Below, in pieces: positions 34,563 to 46,068 of a stretch of DNA of 64,000 nt. Both the position numbers and the translations under genes were made by a program. How positions within the stretch are numbered: the first letter of the stretch is position 1; each line of letters opens with the position of its first letter. The notes below the pieces were generated by a model. The model had not been told where the DNA came from and searched no databases. It was given only the letters and a program-made list of their open reading frames with translations. Source of the stretch: Prillingera fragicola (lineage: Eukaryota; Basidiomycota; Tremellomycetes; Trichosporonales; Trichosporonaceae); contig BEDY01000002.1 of NCBI GenBank assembly GCA_002335605.1, positions 2,480,001 through 2,544,000 of the forward strand. The letters are read 5' to 3'.

Positions 34563-35577
34563 CTAGGAGCGCACGGGCGGCACATCTGGCAGGCTCTTCT
34601 CATGCTCGACAAGCGCGCGCAGCACCTTGTCCTGAGCGGCAAACTTGGCCTCGTCGCCATCAGGCAGAGGAAGGCGGCATCGGCCGTCGCCATAGCCAAA
34701 GTACGTGGCCACGGCGAGCTTGAGGCCTGGCACGGCGAGCCGCATCTGCGCCAGGTCCGAGACGGCCAGAAGGCGCTGCAGCTCCTGCGCCTTTGCAATG
34801 TCGCCGGCGGCATAGGCCTTGTGCTGCTCGACCAGCGTCTTGGGCGACCTGAGCGTGTGAGCTTGGCACCGCCAGCTGCGGGGGCAGGAAGGGCACTCAC
34901 AAGTTTGCCAGCGCAGCAATCATGCTAGGCGATCCACCAATGTATCCCTGGAGGGCAAACTCGGCCTTTCCGACCATGCAGCTAAACTCGTCGGGGTTGA
35001 CGACGGCACACACGCGGTTGAGCGTGCCCATTGAGCCGCAAGTGAGCTTTGCGCCGACAATGTTGGGGTGCTGCGCGAGGGTGAGCATCGTGTCGCTGTC
35101 CATGTTGATGCCGTTGGCGACGTTGGGAAAGTTGTACAGCAGGATGGGCAGCGGTGACTCGTCGGCTACGGCCTGAAAGTACTTGATGATCTGGGGCTGC
35201 GTCATGGCTGCTGCCCAGTAGGAAGGGGGTAGGGTGAGAGAATAGCGCGCGCCGGCGGCGTGGGCCTCTTTGGCAAGGCGGATCGTCTCATTCTTGGACT
35301 GCGACCCCGTGCCCGCAACAATGACAATGTTGGTGTAGCCTGCGTCGTCGAGGGCGGCGCGGACTGTTTTGATAATGCTGACGCGCTCCTCCGGGGAGAG
35401 GTGCATGGCTTCGCCGTTTGAGCCCTGGATAACTATGCCGGCGCAGCCAGACTTGGCCATGCGCATCGCATGCTGAGTCGTCGCGTCGAGGTTGAGCGTG
35501 TCATCTGCGTTGAAAAAGGTGACAATCGGTGAGTAGACGCCACGAGGTGGGGCAGGGGCGTGGGCTTGCAGAGTCAT
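34563..35577 (-). CDS. DHDPS/NAL-family aldolase, possibly L-threo-3-deoxyhexulosonate aldolase
   Basis: Two exons (35577-34901, 34848-34563) around a 52-nt intron, 320 aa, the usual size of this TIM-barrel family. Visible signatures are GSNGE (52-56) with HLSPEER after it, the catalytic-site Tyr148 in LYNFPNVANG, and the Schiff-base Lys177 in VGAKLTCG. Members are pyruvate-dependent aldolases. The AKLTCG context resembles fungal keto-deoxy sugar-acid aldolases of galacturonate breakdown more than bacterial dihydrodipicolinate synthase, and fungi make lysine by another route, so a sugar-acid aldolase (or 4-hydroxy-2-oxoglutarate aldolase) is the better guess. No targeting signal. A TATA box sits at 35677-35682. 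It lies between two GT18-like genes but is transcribed oppositely to both. Confidence 0.82.
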
Positions 35578-36673
35578 GGAGTGAGTTTGTGAGCTGGTGG
35601 GGAGATGGGAGACGTAGCATGGTGCATGGTGGGCTTGCCGGCTGATATGGTGGTGGGGAGAGGGAGGCGGGTCAACTTTATACAAAGTGGAGGGAGGCGA
35701 GTCACGCGCTTAGCGAGCAACACATGCTCATGTCAGTAACCGCTCGGCCAAGAACGTCCATGCTGGATAGAGAGAGCGCACCGGCTACTAGACGTCGGCA
35801 TTCTTGGAAACAAGCGTTTTGCCCGTGTTTAAAAATCTATCTGTGTGTACCGCTTCCGCATGGCAAGCCTTGAGCATCCAGAGCACTGCGCCACTGCTCT
35901 CTTCGGTTCCTACTTGCTGCATCGCAGCTTGCGGTCCACAGGCCACAGGCGAGATTGAATGGCGCTGGAATGCTCCGGGATACCCTGTGGTCAGGCCTGT
36001 GCAAGCATGTTTGCTGGTGGAGCTGCCACGCGGACCTGAAGAGCGTGCCTTGAACAGATCTCGTTCAGATCCAGGTAACAATGAGAAAGCAAATGCCGGA
36101 AAAACCTGTTCCCATCAACGTAAAGCGCGAGCACGGCTCGCCGTATGGCGACGTCAGGTCCCACTCATTTTTCTGTTCTGTTTTACCAGCACCACCAGCT
36201 CCAGGCTCAAGGGAAGGGATCCTCGCCTTCTCCTCAGGAACATTGGGTGGCCGGCCCCTGGGTTACCGTGGCAGTGAGCAGAAAGGCCGAGAGTTCGCCT
36301 CCCACTGTTCCTTCCTATTCAACAGTAGTAGTGTACGCAGCTTCACACAACTGAATGTCCCCGACAGACGCCGTCGTCTGAACAACTGTGTTACTTGATA
36401 CAGGGCTTGGGATCATCACCCTTCAGACGCCGAACGCCAGCTCCTGCGCCACAAGGTCCGCCGAGGAGGCGCGAGCCACCCAGCCCTACGTATCGTGTTT
36501 TTGCCTGCTGCCAGGCTGCCTGCCTGGGGGAACTGGGAGTTGGGGAGCTTGGGGACAGTCTACCAGTGTTTCTGTATCAGATGAGATGCACGTACTCACA
36601 TCGTCTGCACACTGCTCTTACTCATCTTTCTTATCTATCGGCGCGTGGCAGACCGCCTCACAATCCTCGCCCG
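35578..36673. other. Divergent promoter region, no gene seen
   Basis: 1.1 kb between the aldolase and the third intact GT18-like gene. Only motif-free frames occur. Confidence 0.5.
35677..35682 (-). promoter_or_regulatory. TATA box of the aldolase gene
   Basis: TATAAA on the minus strand about 100 nt upstream of the start codon at 35577. Confidence 0.45.
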
Positions 36674-38485
36674 ATGCTCGTCAATCGCCTGGTGGCAATT
36701 CCACTGGTGCTGGCGACCTTTACCCTTCTGGTCACCTTCTTCGAGTTCTCACACCGCAGTGAAGCTACCCCCAGTCCAGTGCTCGGCGCTCTCTCAGCCA
36801 TCCGATGGATGCCAAACCGCTACGGCGCGGGCCAAACGTCCTTTCTCGCGGAGGACAGGTACATTGCCCTCGAGAAGGCGCTCTCCGTCCCAGAGAATAT
36901 CACCAACACGGGCGACTATGAGTTCTTCCAAAAGTACACCGAGGCTACCTTGCGTGAGCTCGCCATGTGCACCGTTCGCCGCAACTGTGCCAAGAATGCC
37001 GACAAGGTGCGCCCCCTTTGATGATCGCCGCCGACATCAGTACCGACGCGCCCCCTGATAGTGGCTGACCACACACTCTAGATTGTCATCTTCAACAACA
37101 TCCACGCTCACATGGCCAAGTTTGAGGGATACAAGGGTGGCGAGGGAGGATGGTATGTTGCTCGATGACTCGCCTTGTCGCCAGGACTGACAACGCGCAG
37201 GACCCTGAGCATGCTCGAGTCAATGCAGCGCCTGGGCTACACAGTGTTGTTTACTCGGACGCGTTGGCGTGGGTTTTGGCTGGTTATGAGCAGAGCAAGC
37301 GCTGACCTTTTACAGAATATGTGTACCACCTGTACCAGCAGTTCCCGGATAACATTGTTGCGGTTGTTAGCGGCGAGGATGGCGACAAAACGCTGTACGA
37401 CTTCATCAAGCATAAGGGTCGCCTTGACGGCATTCCTGCCTGGAAGGTGCGCTGAATCACACCTTCCGCGGTACTGACAGTGCAGTTCTTCTTCTTCTAC
37501 TACTTCCAGAACCCGTGGACCACTATCGTGGGCAACAAATGGGTCATTGTCGGCGACGCTCCTCTCCCCTACGGTCCACGCCGTAAGTGCCTCGAAACCT
37601 GCCTGCCACTAACGACCCAGCGCAAACCTACATTGGCTACCACCAGCCGATCCCGGACCTCATCATTCCGTTCGAGAAGCGCAAGAACCGGGTTTACATT
37701 CTCGCCAAGAGCATTGAATACTTTACCAGGGAGTGGGCGGGCAGCGTGGCCTGGCCCACAGACTTTTATCAGCGGGCAGTCGACGAGCTCACACCCGAGT
37801 TCCCCGGATTTGAGTTTGTCAGCGGCTCCCACGACCCCAACAAGGACCGCAACCCGCCCCTCGAGGTGCCAAAGGGTGTCACCCAGGTTGGCCGTCTCAC
37901 GCCCGAAGAGTTCAAGCTCCAGATCGCCAACAGCCGAGCCATGCTAGGCATTGGATGGCCCGGCAACAGTCCGTCTCCTTACAACTCGATGGCGCGTGGC
38001 GTCCCCTTTATTAACCCCGTATGTGTTTTAAGCATTTACATGAGCTGACTTTGTCCAAGTTTAGGGAACACGAGAACGATCCTACCAAGATTGGGAGGAC
38101 TCAGCACGGCGGCGTGAGCCAGCTCTTGCCACCGTGAGTACCCTCCGTGCGTCCCAGCTAACCAGTCAGACGCGTGTACCATGCCTTGGCAGGGAACTAT
38201 ACGCAGTTTGTCAACGCCATTCGCCAGGCGCTCAGCACGCCAATGGAGCCGTGAGTAGCCCCACGAAACATCCCTTTGATTCTCTCAGCTGACGCACGGA
38301 TCAGGTTCATCTTTGACTTTATGCGCGCCGAAGAGCAGGACAAGCGTATCGAAGCATGGCTCACTCACGACTGGAGGTCGGAAGCGGCCGGGATTCTCGA
38401 AGAGCGCATGAAGGGCAACGAGACTCAGCACTTGTGCGACCTCAACAACGGACCAGCAAGAAAGTGTGAGGAGTTTATGCTCTAG
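36674..38485 (+). CDS. GT18-like type II membrane glycosyltransferase
   Basis: Nine exons (36674-37006, 37082-37152, 37201-37268, 37316-37446, 37486-37582, 37621-38018, 38060-38133, 38170-38250, 38305-38485), 477 aa. Signal anchor near residues 5-23 (RLVAIPLVLATFTLLVTFF). Blocks shared with the other copies are TLRELAMCTVRRNC, IVIFNNIHAH, MQRLGYTVLF, YHLYQQFPDNIVAVV, GIPAWKFFFFYYF, FPGFEFVSGS and SRAMLGIGWPGNSPSPY...GVPFINP (~337-366). The C-terminal region RVYHALAGNYTQFVNAIRQAL and the WL(T/E)xDWRSEA block also match. Exons 2, 3 and 8 (71, 68, 81 nt) are identical in length to those of the copy at 29113-31162. This nine-exon layout is probably ancestral for the three close copies. Function as for the family; substrate unknown. 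Confidence 0.72.
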
Positions 38486-39231
38486 CTTGCTGGGCGCGAC
38501 TTTATAGATTTCAGGACAATATTCACTGTGACAGGTATTTTGGGCGAGGATCGACATTGTATGCAATATTCATGGCGTTGGAGAATGCTCTTGCCATTTG
38601 CTTCGTATATTGGAATGGCGAAGCCGTAAAGCGCCGCACTGTCTTTACTGATTGACATTAATTAATTCGCCGAATTATATAAGCCGGCGATACTGGAGAT
38701 ATTCCAGCGACCTAGGCAGGTTGCTGAAACGAAAGGCTGCTCCACGCATACTGTGAGAGTATGTGGGAAACCATTTACTGCAGCAATTGTACCCCAAGAA
38801 TGCTCGAAGCTCGGTGGAACGAGATACACTTCCGGATGTGCCCACTTGGTAAACCTTGGTAATACGGAGACGATTATCCAAATAGATAAGGCAAATGCAA
38901 CTTGTGGCCACGGCAGAGTCCAACATTCCTTCTATGCATCCAAAGCAATCTCTCGAGGAGCAGACAGAGCTTTGTGCGCAGCTAGTGGTCTTCTTTCACC
39001 ACCAAGCTGGAATGCCGGGCGCGTCAACCCATCCATCTCAGCGGCCGACGGCTATGTAGATATGTAGATGTCAGGAATTGCGCTACTCACGGAGCAATGC
39101 GGCCAGCAGCTAATTGGCGCCGCGTAAAGTCGTTCACATGCAAGTCATCATCATACGTGATCGTATCTACGAGCTACAAATCAAGGACAGAGCCTGCTCT
39201 GCCTGCACGACACCGCCAGCGGCGTCGTTAT
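38486..39231. other. Intergenic between converging genes, no gene seen
   Basis: 0.75 kb, somewhat richer in AT than its surroundings (for example 38650-38690). Only short motif-free frames. Confidence 0.5.
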
Positions 39232-40973
39232 CTACTGCCTATGGCTGCGCCTCAGGCGACTACGCCAGGAGCGCTTACACTGCTTGCGCCCGGCCGCACC
39301 AGTCGAGCCTGAGCCGGCGGTACCGTTCGCTGCAGGGGTAGCCGCCATTACGGTGCTGTTGCCCGCAGGAGGTACAGCGACGGTGCCATTGCCATAGGGA
39401 GATGCAGCGAGGGTACTGTTCCCAGCCTTTTCGTCATGACCAGCATGACGAACGGTCCCCTCCGCCACAGGCTTGGCAAGCTTGACGCCCATGGCGGGCA
39501 CCTCTGGCTTCTCGTTGGGCGGGGCAGCCGCAAGTGACCCGACTGTAAGCGGCGCGGCGGCGCCAGTGAGTGTCCCGGCCTCCTTGTGTTCCTTGTCGAA
39601 TGGGGTCTTGTCCGTCATGCCAAACACAGAGTCGACATCCGCCGGAGCGTCAAGGTGAGGCGAATTGGACGGCTTCATAATCTTGTCCGAGTTCCATCCA
39701 TGGTCACCCCAGACACCGACGTATTTACCGTCCTTGCCGTCCTTGGCGACCATCTTGCTTACGTCGGTGACATCGTGGACGGCAACGGGGAGGTGCGTCA
39801 TCCAGCTGTGGCCGTACATGAGGTTTGGCGCAACCCACCCGGGCTCGGCAGGTGGGGTTTCGCACGTGGGCTTCTTCTCGACCTCGGCCGGCCACAGAGG
39901 GTTGCAGCCGGGGAGTTTGTCGATCGGCTGAAGCAAACCAATGTCCTCGTCCGGGATCATGCCTTGGTAAGTGCAGTGCTGAGCGTCCTCGAAACGCTGG
40001 TTCTCGTCCTCTGCGTTGTTCACGCGGCCCATCTTGAAGTTACCGCAGGCGCTGAGTGGCGAGTGGTCGGGCATGTCGCCAGTGTAGCAGTTGCGGAGGG
40101 CGTTTGTGAGCACATCCTGGTCCCAGCCGTTGACAAAGTCGGCATGGTAGGACCTGCCCGTGAGGTCGCCGTTGGACAGGACCAGGTTGTGCCGGCCTTT
40201 ACGGAATGGGTGCGAGTCGTCAAAGTTGACGTACGTCTCCCAGGCAATGGCGGGGTACTTGATGGGATGGGACTCGGGGCAGTCACCGCCGCGCAGGTCG
40301 TCGCCGACGGGCCAAGTGACGTGGGAGAAGTGGTCCCACGAGTCAATTGACCTGTTCGCCCACCCACAGGAAGGGAAGGTAATGTGTGCCGATGCCCATT
40401 TACAGCTATCGTGCGTGAAGCCGTTGGGAATCTGGCCATCGTTTGCGTTCTCGCAGCCGATGGAGACACCTCGGGTTTGGATCGCGTTCATGTCGCGCGC
40501 CATGGCTGTGCCAGTGATCATACGGAATCCGGGAGGGAAAGGCTCTGCCTTGCCGGCTGTAAAGTAGTAGATGCGCGCCCCATAGGTCAAGGCTTCGAGC
40601 TTGCCGTCGTCATGGATATAGTAAAACAGGCTGGCGCATCAGCGGTATCTCTAATAGGCACTCACGGAGCCCAGTAGTTTGACCTGTCGGTGGGGATGAT
40701 GAGTGAGGTGCACGCTGCCTCCTGGGTAGTGGCATACTGGTTAAGCTGGGCTGGATATTAGCTAGCCTCAGTTCTTGCAGACGTACAGCGAATGTTGGAC
40801 GCGCCAAAGATATTGTGCACGTGTCCGGCGACCTTGCCAGGGTTGATGATTGGGTCGATACGGGCACTCAAGAGCGCGTACGAGTCGCGGAGGACAAATG
40901 AATCAAGGTTCCCTTCTGCTGAGGTGACTTGCACTAGGCCTACGAGGCCCAGGAGGGCCTGAAGAAGGAGCAT
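39232..40973 (-). CDS. Secreted DUF1996 domain protein
   Basis: Three exons (40973-40787, 40750-40666, 40630-39232) with introns of 36 and 35 nt, 556 aa. A signal peptide (LLLQALLGLVGLVQVTSA) is followed by the DUF1996 pattern: RIDPIINPGKVAGHVHNIFGASN, QEAACTSLIIPTDRSNYWAP, FPPGFRMITGTA, GCENANDG, ITFPSCGWANRSID, SHVTWPVGDDLRGGDCPESHPIKYPAIAWE and a second HNLVLSNGDLTGRSYHADFVNGWDQDVL (given in parts). The His/Asp-rich core is typical of this fungal secreted family, whose activity is unknown. The C-terminal ~130 residues are Ala/Pro/Gly/Asn-rich, ending in a very basic tail (KQCKRSWRSRLRRSHRQ), which is unusual for a secreted fungal protein. TATA box at 41055-41060. Confidence 0.85.
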
Positions 40974-42239
40974 GGAAAAGCAGCCGTGTCAAACGGCGCG
41001 GTGTTGTTGTTGGTAGGGAACTGGGGATGAGCTCAGCACGCGCTGCTCTTATACTTTATACCGCGGCGACGAGCACGCACACATGGCGCAGTGAAGCCGA
41101 ACAACCATGCCTCCTCCGAAAGAAACAAGACCCCAGATCAGTGGCTTCACACCTTCAGAACGTTCCAAGTCTTCTACTGGTTCGAGCCTGGACCCTAGAG
41201 TGACATCCCCTGCACAACTGGAGCGACCCAGGACCGGAGCGTCAGGATAAGGAGTTGACGTCGGACCCATGCTTGTCCATTAGTTGTCGCAAGTCTTGGC
41301 AAAGCCACATGGGGTAGTATCTCTACGCGCTGAAACTGCACACTGGAGCCAGCGGTCGGCGCGTCGGCTTGTTTGGGTATGAGACAAGAACCATTGGGTG
41401 AGTGTGATGGTCGCGATAAGCATTCTACCAGTAACGTCAGATTTCGCGTTTACTGGATCGACCGTGAGACGTCGCAGATCAGTACCTTCCCCTCTTATCC
41501 AGGCTTCTTGGAGGGATAAGCCGGTTTGGGGTCGGGGGAGAGGGTCACAGGATTGTTCCATTGTTCGGTCGCGACTGGTTGAGAAGGCAAGAGGAGACCG
41601 CTGTGATGCTTTCCGAAACGAGTGTGACGTGCCAAGTGTGGCGACTTGAGGGCCTAGGCGGTCACGATTGTGATCTTCGGGGCCATGGTGGGATCATAGG
41701 ACGCGACTGGTTATGGCAGAGGTACAAGGGGTGACAGAAGTAAGGTTGTAGATGAGACGCGACACGACTGGACAATCCGTCACGTGACAATAACATCTTC
41801 AAGGTTGTGCTACTTCTCTGTAGCAACGCATGTCGCAGATGTCGGCATGGCAAAGGTGCTATTAGAGCACAGACGGTCACATGTAGACACGAGAGCACAA
41901 GTTGGCCGGGGGACAGTATATCTCGCACACGCAGGTCGTCAACGAAGTCGTCAACGAACTACCAGACCTGCGTTATTCCTGTTGTGGCGAACTGCTGTTA
42001 CTCCGTGCTGTAGTAGGTGGCATGCCGGCAGACGCCTGGCTCACCGCCGTTCCCTGTGTGGTCTGTGTTGCAGGATGCCCCAGTTGTGCCACCAGTGGTA
42101 GACTGCACCGGCGGAACCTTACCTGCTGGCAAGGCAATGGACCTTATCATGGGTCCGGGGGCAATCAACCCAAATGCAACTCCGCTCATCCTCTCCCTAC
42201 CCCAAGCAACTCCTTTGGACGGGTCTGGTTTCAGCCTCA
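40974..42239. other. Intergenic, no gene seen
   Basis: Holds the promoter of the DUF1996 gene and the 3' flank of the decayed LtrA-like gene. A minus-strand frame at 41998-42240 could be a last exon of the latter but carries no motif. Confidence 0.4.
41055..41060 (-). promoter_or_regulatory. TATA box of the DUF1996 gene
   Basis: TATAAA on the minus strand 82 nt upstream of the start codon at 40973. Confidence 0.45.
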
Positions 42240-43861
42240 ATTCGCATCCTCAACACTTACGAACTCCGGGACGAGGGCGGACAAGGCGAGGGTTGGCAGC
42301 CAGGTAGAGCATGTGGACAATAGCCAACGCGCCTCCGTTGTGTGCGAGCCGCACCATGAGAGACGACCTTGTTGTGTTGATTCCGTTGACAAAGGTGTAC
42401 TGCTTTCCGCCCACTGTGAGGGCCGATGGTAAACAAAGCACACTGCCAATGAAGAGCTGTAAACCGTGAATGCCTTCATGAGCCCCACGCTCAAACCGGT
42501 AGCGCAGCATGGATCTACATACGGACAGAAACATGGTCGCTCCCTACGAGTGTCAGCTTTCAGGTGGTGCATTTGGACAAACAGATGTCGGAAACAGCCA
42601 CCAGATGCCCGCAATTGTTTGGTCGCGGATAATGTTACGACTCTCATCCGTGAGTGACAGGGTTTGGGCGTCAACCTGAAGCTTCTTGCCAAGGGCAGTG
42701 ACGAGCTGGATTGTCGCGTCTGCGAGCTTGCCATCCTGCAGCTAGGCCGAGTCGATGCTGAATTCCTTGAGAATTGCCGCCTGATTTTGAAGGTTGTATT
42801 GCTGGACCAAGGTCTGAGCGCGCTCCGAATCGTTGGCCACTGTCGCGTTCCAAATGCTGTCATGAAAACTGTTGGCCAATGTGCAGCCGTCCAACCCATC
42901 GCTGGCCCTGTTGATCTGCAGAGGACCCCAGCCCGTACCCGTCGCACCGATAAACAGAAAAGCAGCACCTGATAGGCTTTGCAGAGGCGATGGAACGCGT
43001 CCTCGGCCTCGTACCGAACATCATAGTGCACCTGCGAGGCCCACAGCCAGTGGACCATGACAAAGTGCGTCACAAACCCGGGAATAGCCGAGGCGGAGCG
43101 CAGTGCGTGGGTCTCCCCGTACACCTGAATGATGGCTGCAATCACAAGATCTGTTTGTCAGTTGGGAGCTCTAACTGCGACACCCGTACCAAAGAACACC
43201 CCGACCCATTTGTTGACATTGTTCTCTGGCTTGAGCCACGGGCCGCTGGAATCCTTCGACGGCGGGCAGAGTGTTGGCAGCACTGGATAGGGCCTGCGTA
43301 CTCGGCTCGAGACTAGGTGTTCAATGGAAGGGAGAAAGCCGTGGCCATTTTCGACATCTGCAGCAGCTGGGTGCACAGGTTGAGCCGGTGACGCGGCGGC
43401 CGGGGTGGGACCGGGTGATGTGGGTAGTGGTGTTGCAAGTGTTGTGGCTGCAACGGATGGGACACTGGTGATTGAGGAGCTAGGCCCTGCACTTGTCGCT
43501 AGAGTTATGGGATTGCTCGGGATGGCGGGGTTGACGGTCGTGGACACTGGACTGCTATGACTGGTATCGACTGTTTATCGACTGTTTTGATGCTTGCGTT
43601 GCTGTTGCTGGTGGTGTCACATTGGATGACAACGGGAACGCTGTTAGGGCTGGCATTGGTAGCTGCCACGTCCAGGCTGCTACCACTTGGCTTGATCTGG
43701 TCTTGTTGACCGCCCGACAGATGAGGGCTGTTGCTTGAGAATGAGCTCCCAGCGCTGGTGTTGGCCGCTGGATTCCCCGGTCTCGGGTCTTCGAGCTTGG
43801 TCTTGCTGGTACCGTCCGGCGAACGGGCTGGATCCTTGACCAATGAGCCAATGTCAAGCAT
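42240..43861 (-). pseudogene. Decayed LtrA-like (low temperature requirement A) membrane protein gene
   Basis: From the ATG at 43861 a Ser/Thr/Pro-rich N-terminus leads into NKWVGVFF; removing a 39-nt intron (43151-43189) gives WVGVFFDLVIAAIIQVYGE, the LtrA entry motif. Then come WASQVHYDVRYEAEDAFHRL and CKAYQ. At about 42955-42970 the frame shifts by one base: the family-like continuation (GAAFLFIGATGTGWGPLQ) lies in the next frame. That frame meets a TAG at 42742-42744 inside otherwise good coding sequence (FSIDSA, stop, LQDGKLADATIQLV). A further frame change is likely near 42300, where LALSALVPEF and the upstream frame disagree, and the join near 43550 is also unclear. At least two lesions make a pseudogene likely. 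An unseen exon arrangement or base errors could still explain some of them. Intact LtrA proteins are multi-pass membrane proteins of unknown transport role. Confidence 0.62.
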
Positions 43862-44106
43862 GATGATCGGGATGAGCAGTAAACAACTGCGCACACTTGT
43901 ACAATGTTCTTGCTGGCTTGGGACGCATAGCTTGAAGTGATTTGAGCGCGACACGTCCTGTGCGCCCCCGCCACTGCCCAGACACAGAAAACATGGCTTG
44001 GGCGAATCTTTGGCATTTTGCACCAACTACTCAACTCTTGAATCTCTTCTTACGCCGTTGCCTACGTGCCTACTCATGGCAGCGACTCTCCTTACGCGAG
44101 TTGCTA

Positions 44107-44538
44107 CTAGTCCCTCTCGCGAGCGACAACCCTGGGCGGCTCCAGTTCGCGGTGATGATGGTGACCGTGTCCCCCGCCGCCATGACCTCCACCGTGCCCT
44201 CCACCACCACCATGTCCACCCCCGTGACCACAATTCCTCCTGCAAGGGGTTGGTGTCGGCGTCGGCCTGTTGCTTGGGCGACCTCTACTACTGCTGGCCG
44301 TCCCGCCAGTGTCCCCCTCATCTGGGGTCTTACTCGAAACATAGGTTGAGCTAGGCAGGTTCCAAGTGTCCGTTGGCGTGGAAGTGTCCTCGGGAGGCTC
44401 GGATTGATACCAGCTGGAAGATGGAAAGGACTGATAGACAGAGAAGGAGGACGATGGCCAGTCGGATTGTTCTGGGTCAGAAGGATATTCGGATTGGGCG
44501 CTGATGCTGCCGAGGAGGAGGAGGATGGCGAGACGCAT
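44107..44538 (-). CDS. Small secreted protein with a Gly/His-rich tail
   Basis: Single exon, 143 aa, ATG at 44538. A short signal peptide (MRLAILLLLGSISAQS) is followed by a Ser/Pro/Thr/Tyr-rich middle. A single CRRNC motif stands near residue 100, then about 25 residues of almost only Gly and His (units of GHGGGHGGGG, ending in HGHHHH), and a final acidic/basic tail. No known domain. Such Gly/His runs bind Cu, Ni or Zn, so a metal-binding wall or secreted protein is plausible. I cannot name a family. It could alternatively be a rapidly evolving effector-like protein. The signal peptide and clean frame make it more credible than other short frames nearby. Confidence 0.6.
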   Translation of the reverse strand: MRLAILLLLGSISAQSEYPSDPEQSDWPSSSFSVYQSFPSSSWYQSEPPEDTSTPTDTWNLPSSTYVSSKTPDEGDTGGTASSSRGRPSNRPTPTPTPCRRNCGHGGGHGGGGGHGGGHGGGGHGHHHHRELEPPRVVARERD

Positions 44539-46068
44539 TTTGACGGCTTGTGGGGCCGGCCTTGTGAACTTATCTCCCAGTTATAAGTTGCACAGGAGCC
44601 ATACACGGCTGAGAGCAAGTGGGACCTCCTACCGTGCGGCATAGTTGCACCAAATCCGCTTGTCTTGGCAGGCCCGTCAACTTGGAGCAGCAACTGTCAA
44701 TGGCCGAGAGCCAGTCGGGCTTCGTGGAGATTCCAGTGCGTCCGTTCGGACTGACCATGACACTATTTCGTGATATGAAGGGTCCTCAGTATAGAGTTAG
44801 ATCCACGGTGGAGCGCGATTAGTTGTCAGAGGGCATGAACAAGGAGCATCAACAGCATGGAATGTCGGAACTGGCGGAACGGACGATTCAGTACGTCAAT
44901 GCCCGCCCCAGTCGTCTCTGTCGCTGCGGGTCTGTGATATAATAAGGTTAGACCTTGTCATGTTCTGGAATATGAGCTCAAAGTGCAGTGCCTGACAGCT
45001 GACAGCGAGCGGGCGAATGACGATGGAAGAGTCGAAGTGAATGGTCAAGTGACGAGAGAGAGAGACTGAGAGGAGCTGGGGCTATTAGAATAAAAACCTA
45101 ATCTAATCATCTCCGATAAGCCCCATTACTGTATTAAAACAAAATGCTTCCGCTATTAGCTGCTTCAAGGCCCTCGTCCACATGAGCAGTAGCGACACTG
45201 TCGTCACTGCGCTCACCTTTCCACCCTCGTTTGCCCAGTCTCAAATGACCTGTTGGCTACCCACTTTGGCAGGCATATCATTGATCTGACGACATTCCTG
45301 GCCCACATCCTGCTACACATTTCCTCACTCGTTCACCGTCGCCGCCCTTAACTGGCACTGGTCCTTTCAACACGTTCGTCTGTTGGGCATCTTCCTCCTC
45401 CCACACGTGTACCTCGAGTCGGCCGCTCGGCCCCCACTGACGAATACGTCAGATTAACCAACAACCCACTTGTATACTGCTCCAGGACCAAACTGCCACC
45501 GGTCATCATTCAAGGAGCCATGACTAGCGACGTTAACAACCAGCCATTGACCAACCAAGAAACAAGGGGATGATAACGATCTCACATGACAATTGCAGGG
45601 CATTTACAAGCCCTGCACTCGCCCTGCACAAGCAGCAACCCTATCGTCAACATGAGAGCCGCTACAATTAGCATGCCATGCCGAAACGACGCAAACCCCT
45701 GTTGAGATTCTGAATCCAGCCGACGGATGTCGCGGAGCACGGAGATTGCTGAGCACGTTTGCGATTTCGATCGTCACACGTGTGCTCCGACCGAGTCTTC
45801 GACCACTGTGATGCATCGAGCATCAGCACGTTGACGACAGAGCTGCCTACCTGAGCAGCATTCCTGCATGATCCTGCATAATGCATAGGCACCATGCGTT
45901 CCCTGGTTTCCGCATGTATGCTAGCTCGTCTTGGCGCTCATGTCGGCGTAACGAGCAGTGACGTACACGACTTTCCGGACATGGTTACTTCTGGCTTCTG
46001 GGTTCACATAAAAGTCAGACTCGTGACGGCTTTCCATCCCCACGACCTCTCCGGCGATCTCGACAGTA
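44539..46068. other. Intergenic, no gene seen
   Basis: 1.5 kb of divergent promoter region between the Gly/His protein and the glycerophosphodiesterase. Frames are short and motif-free. Confidence 0.5.
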
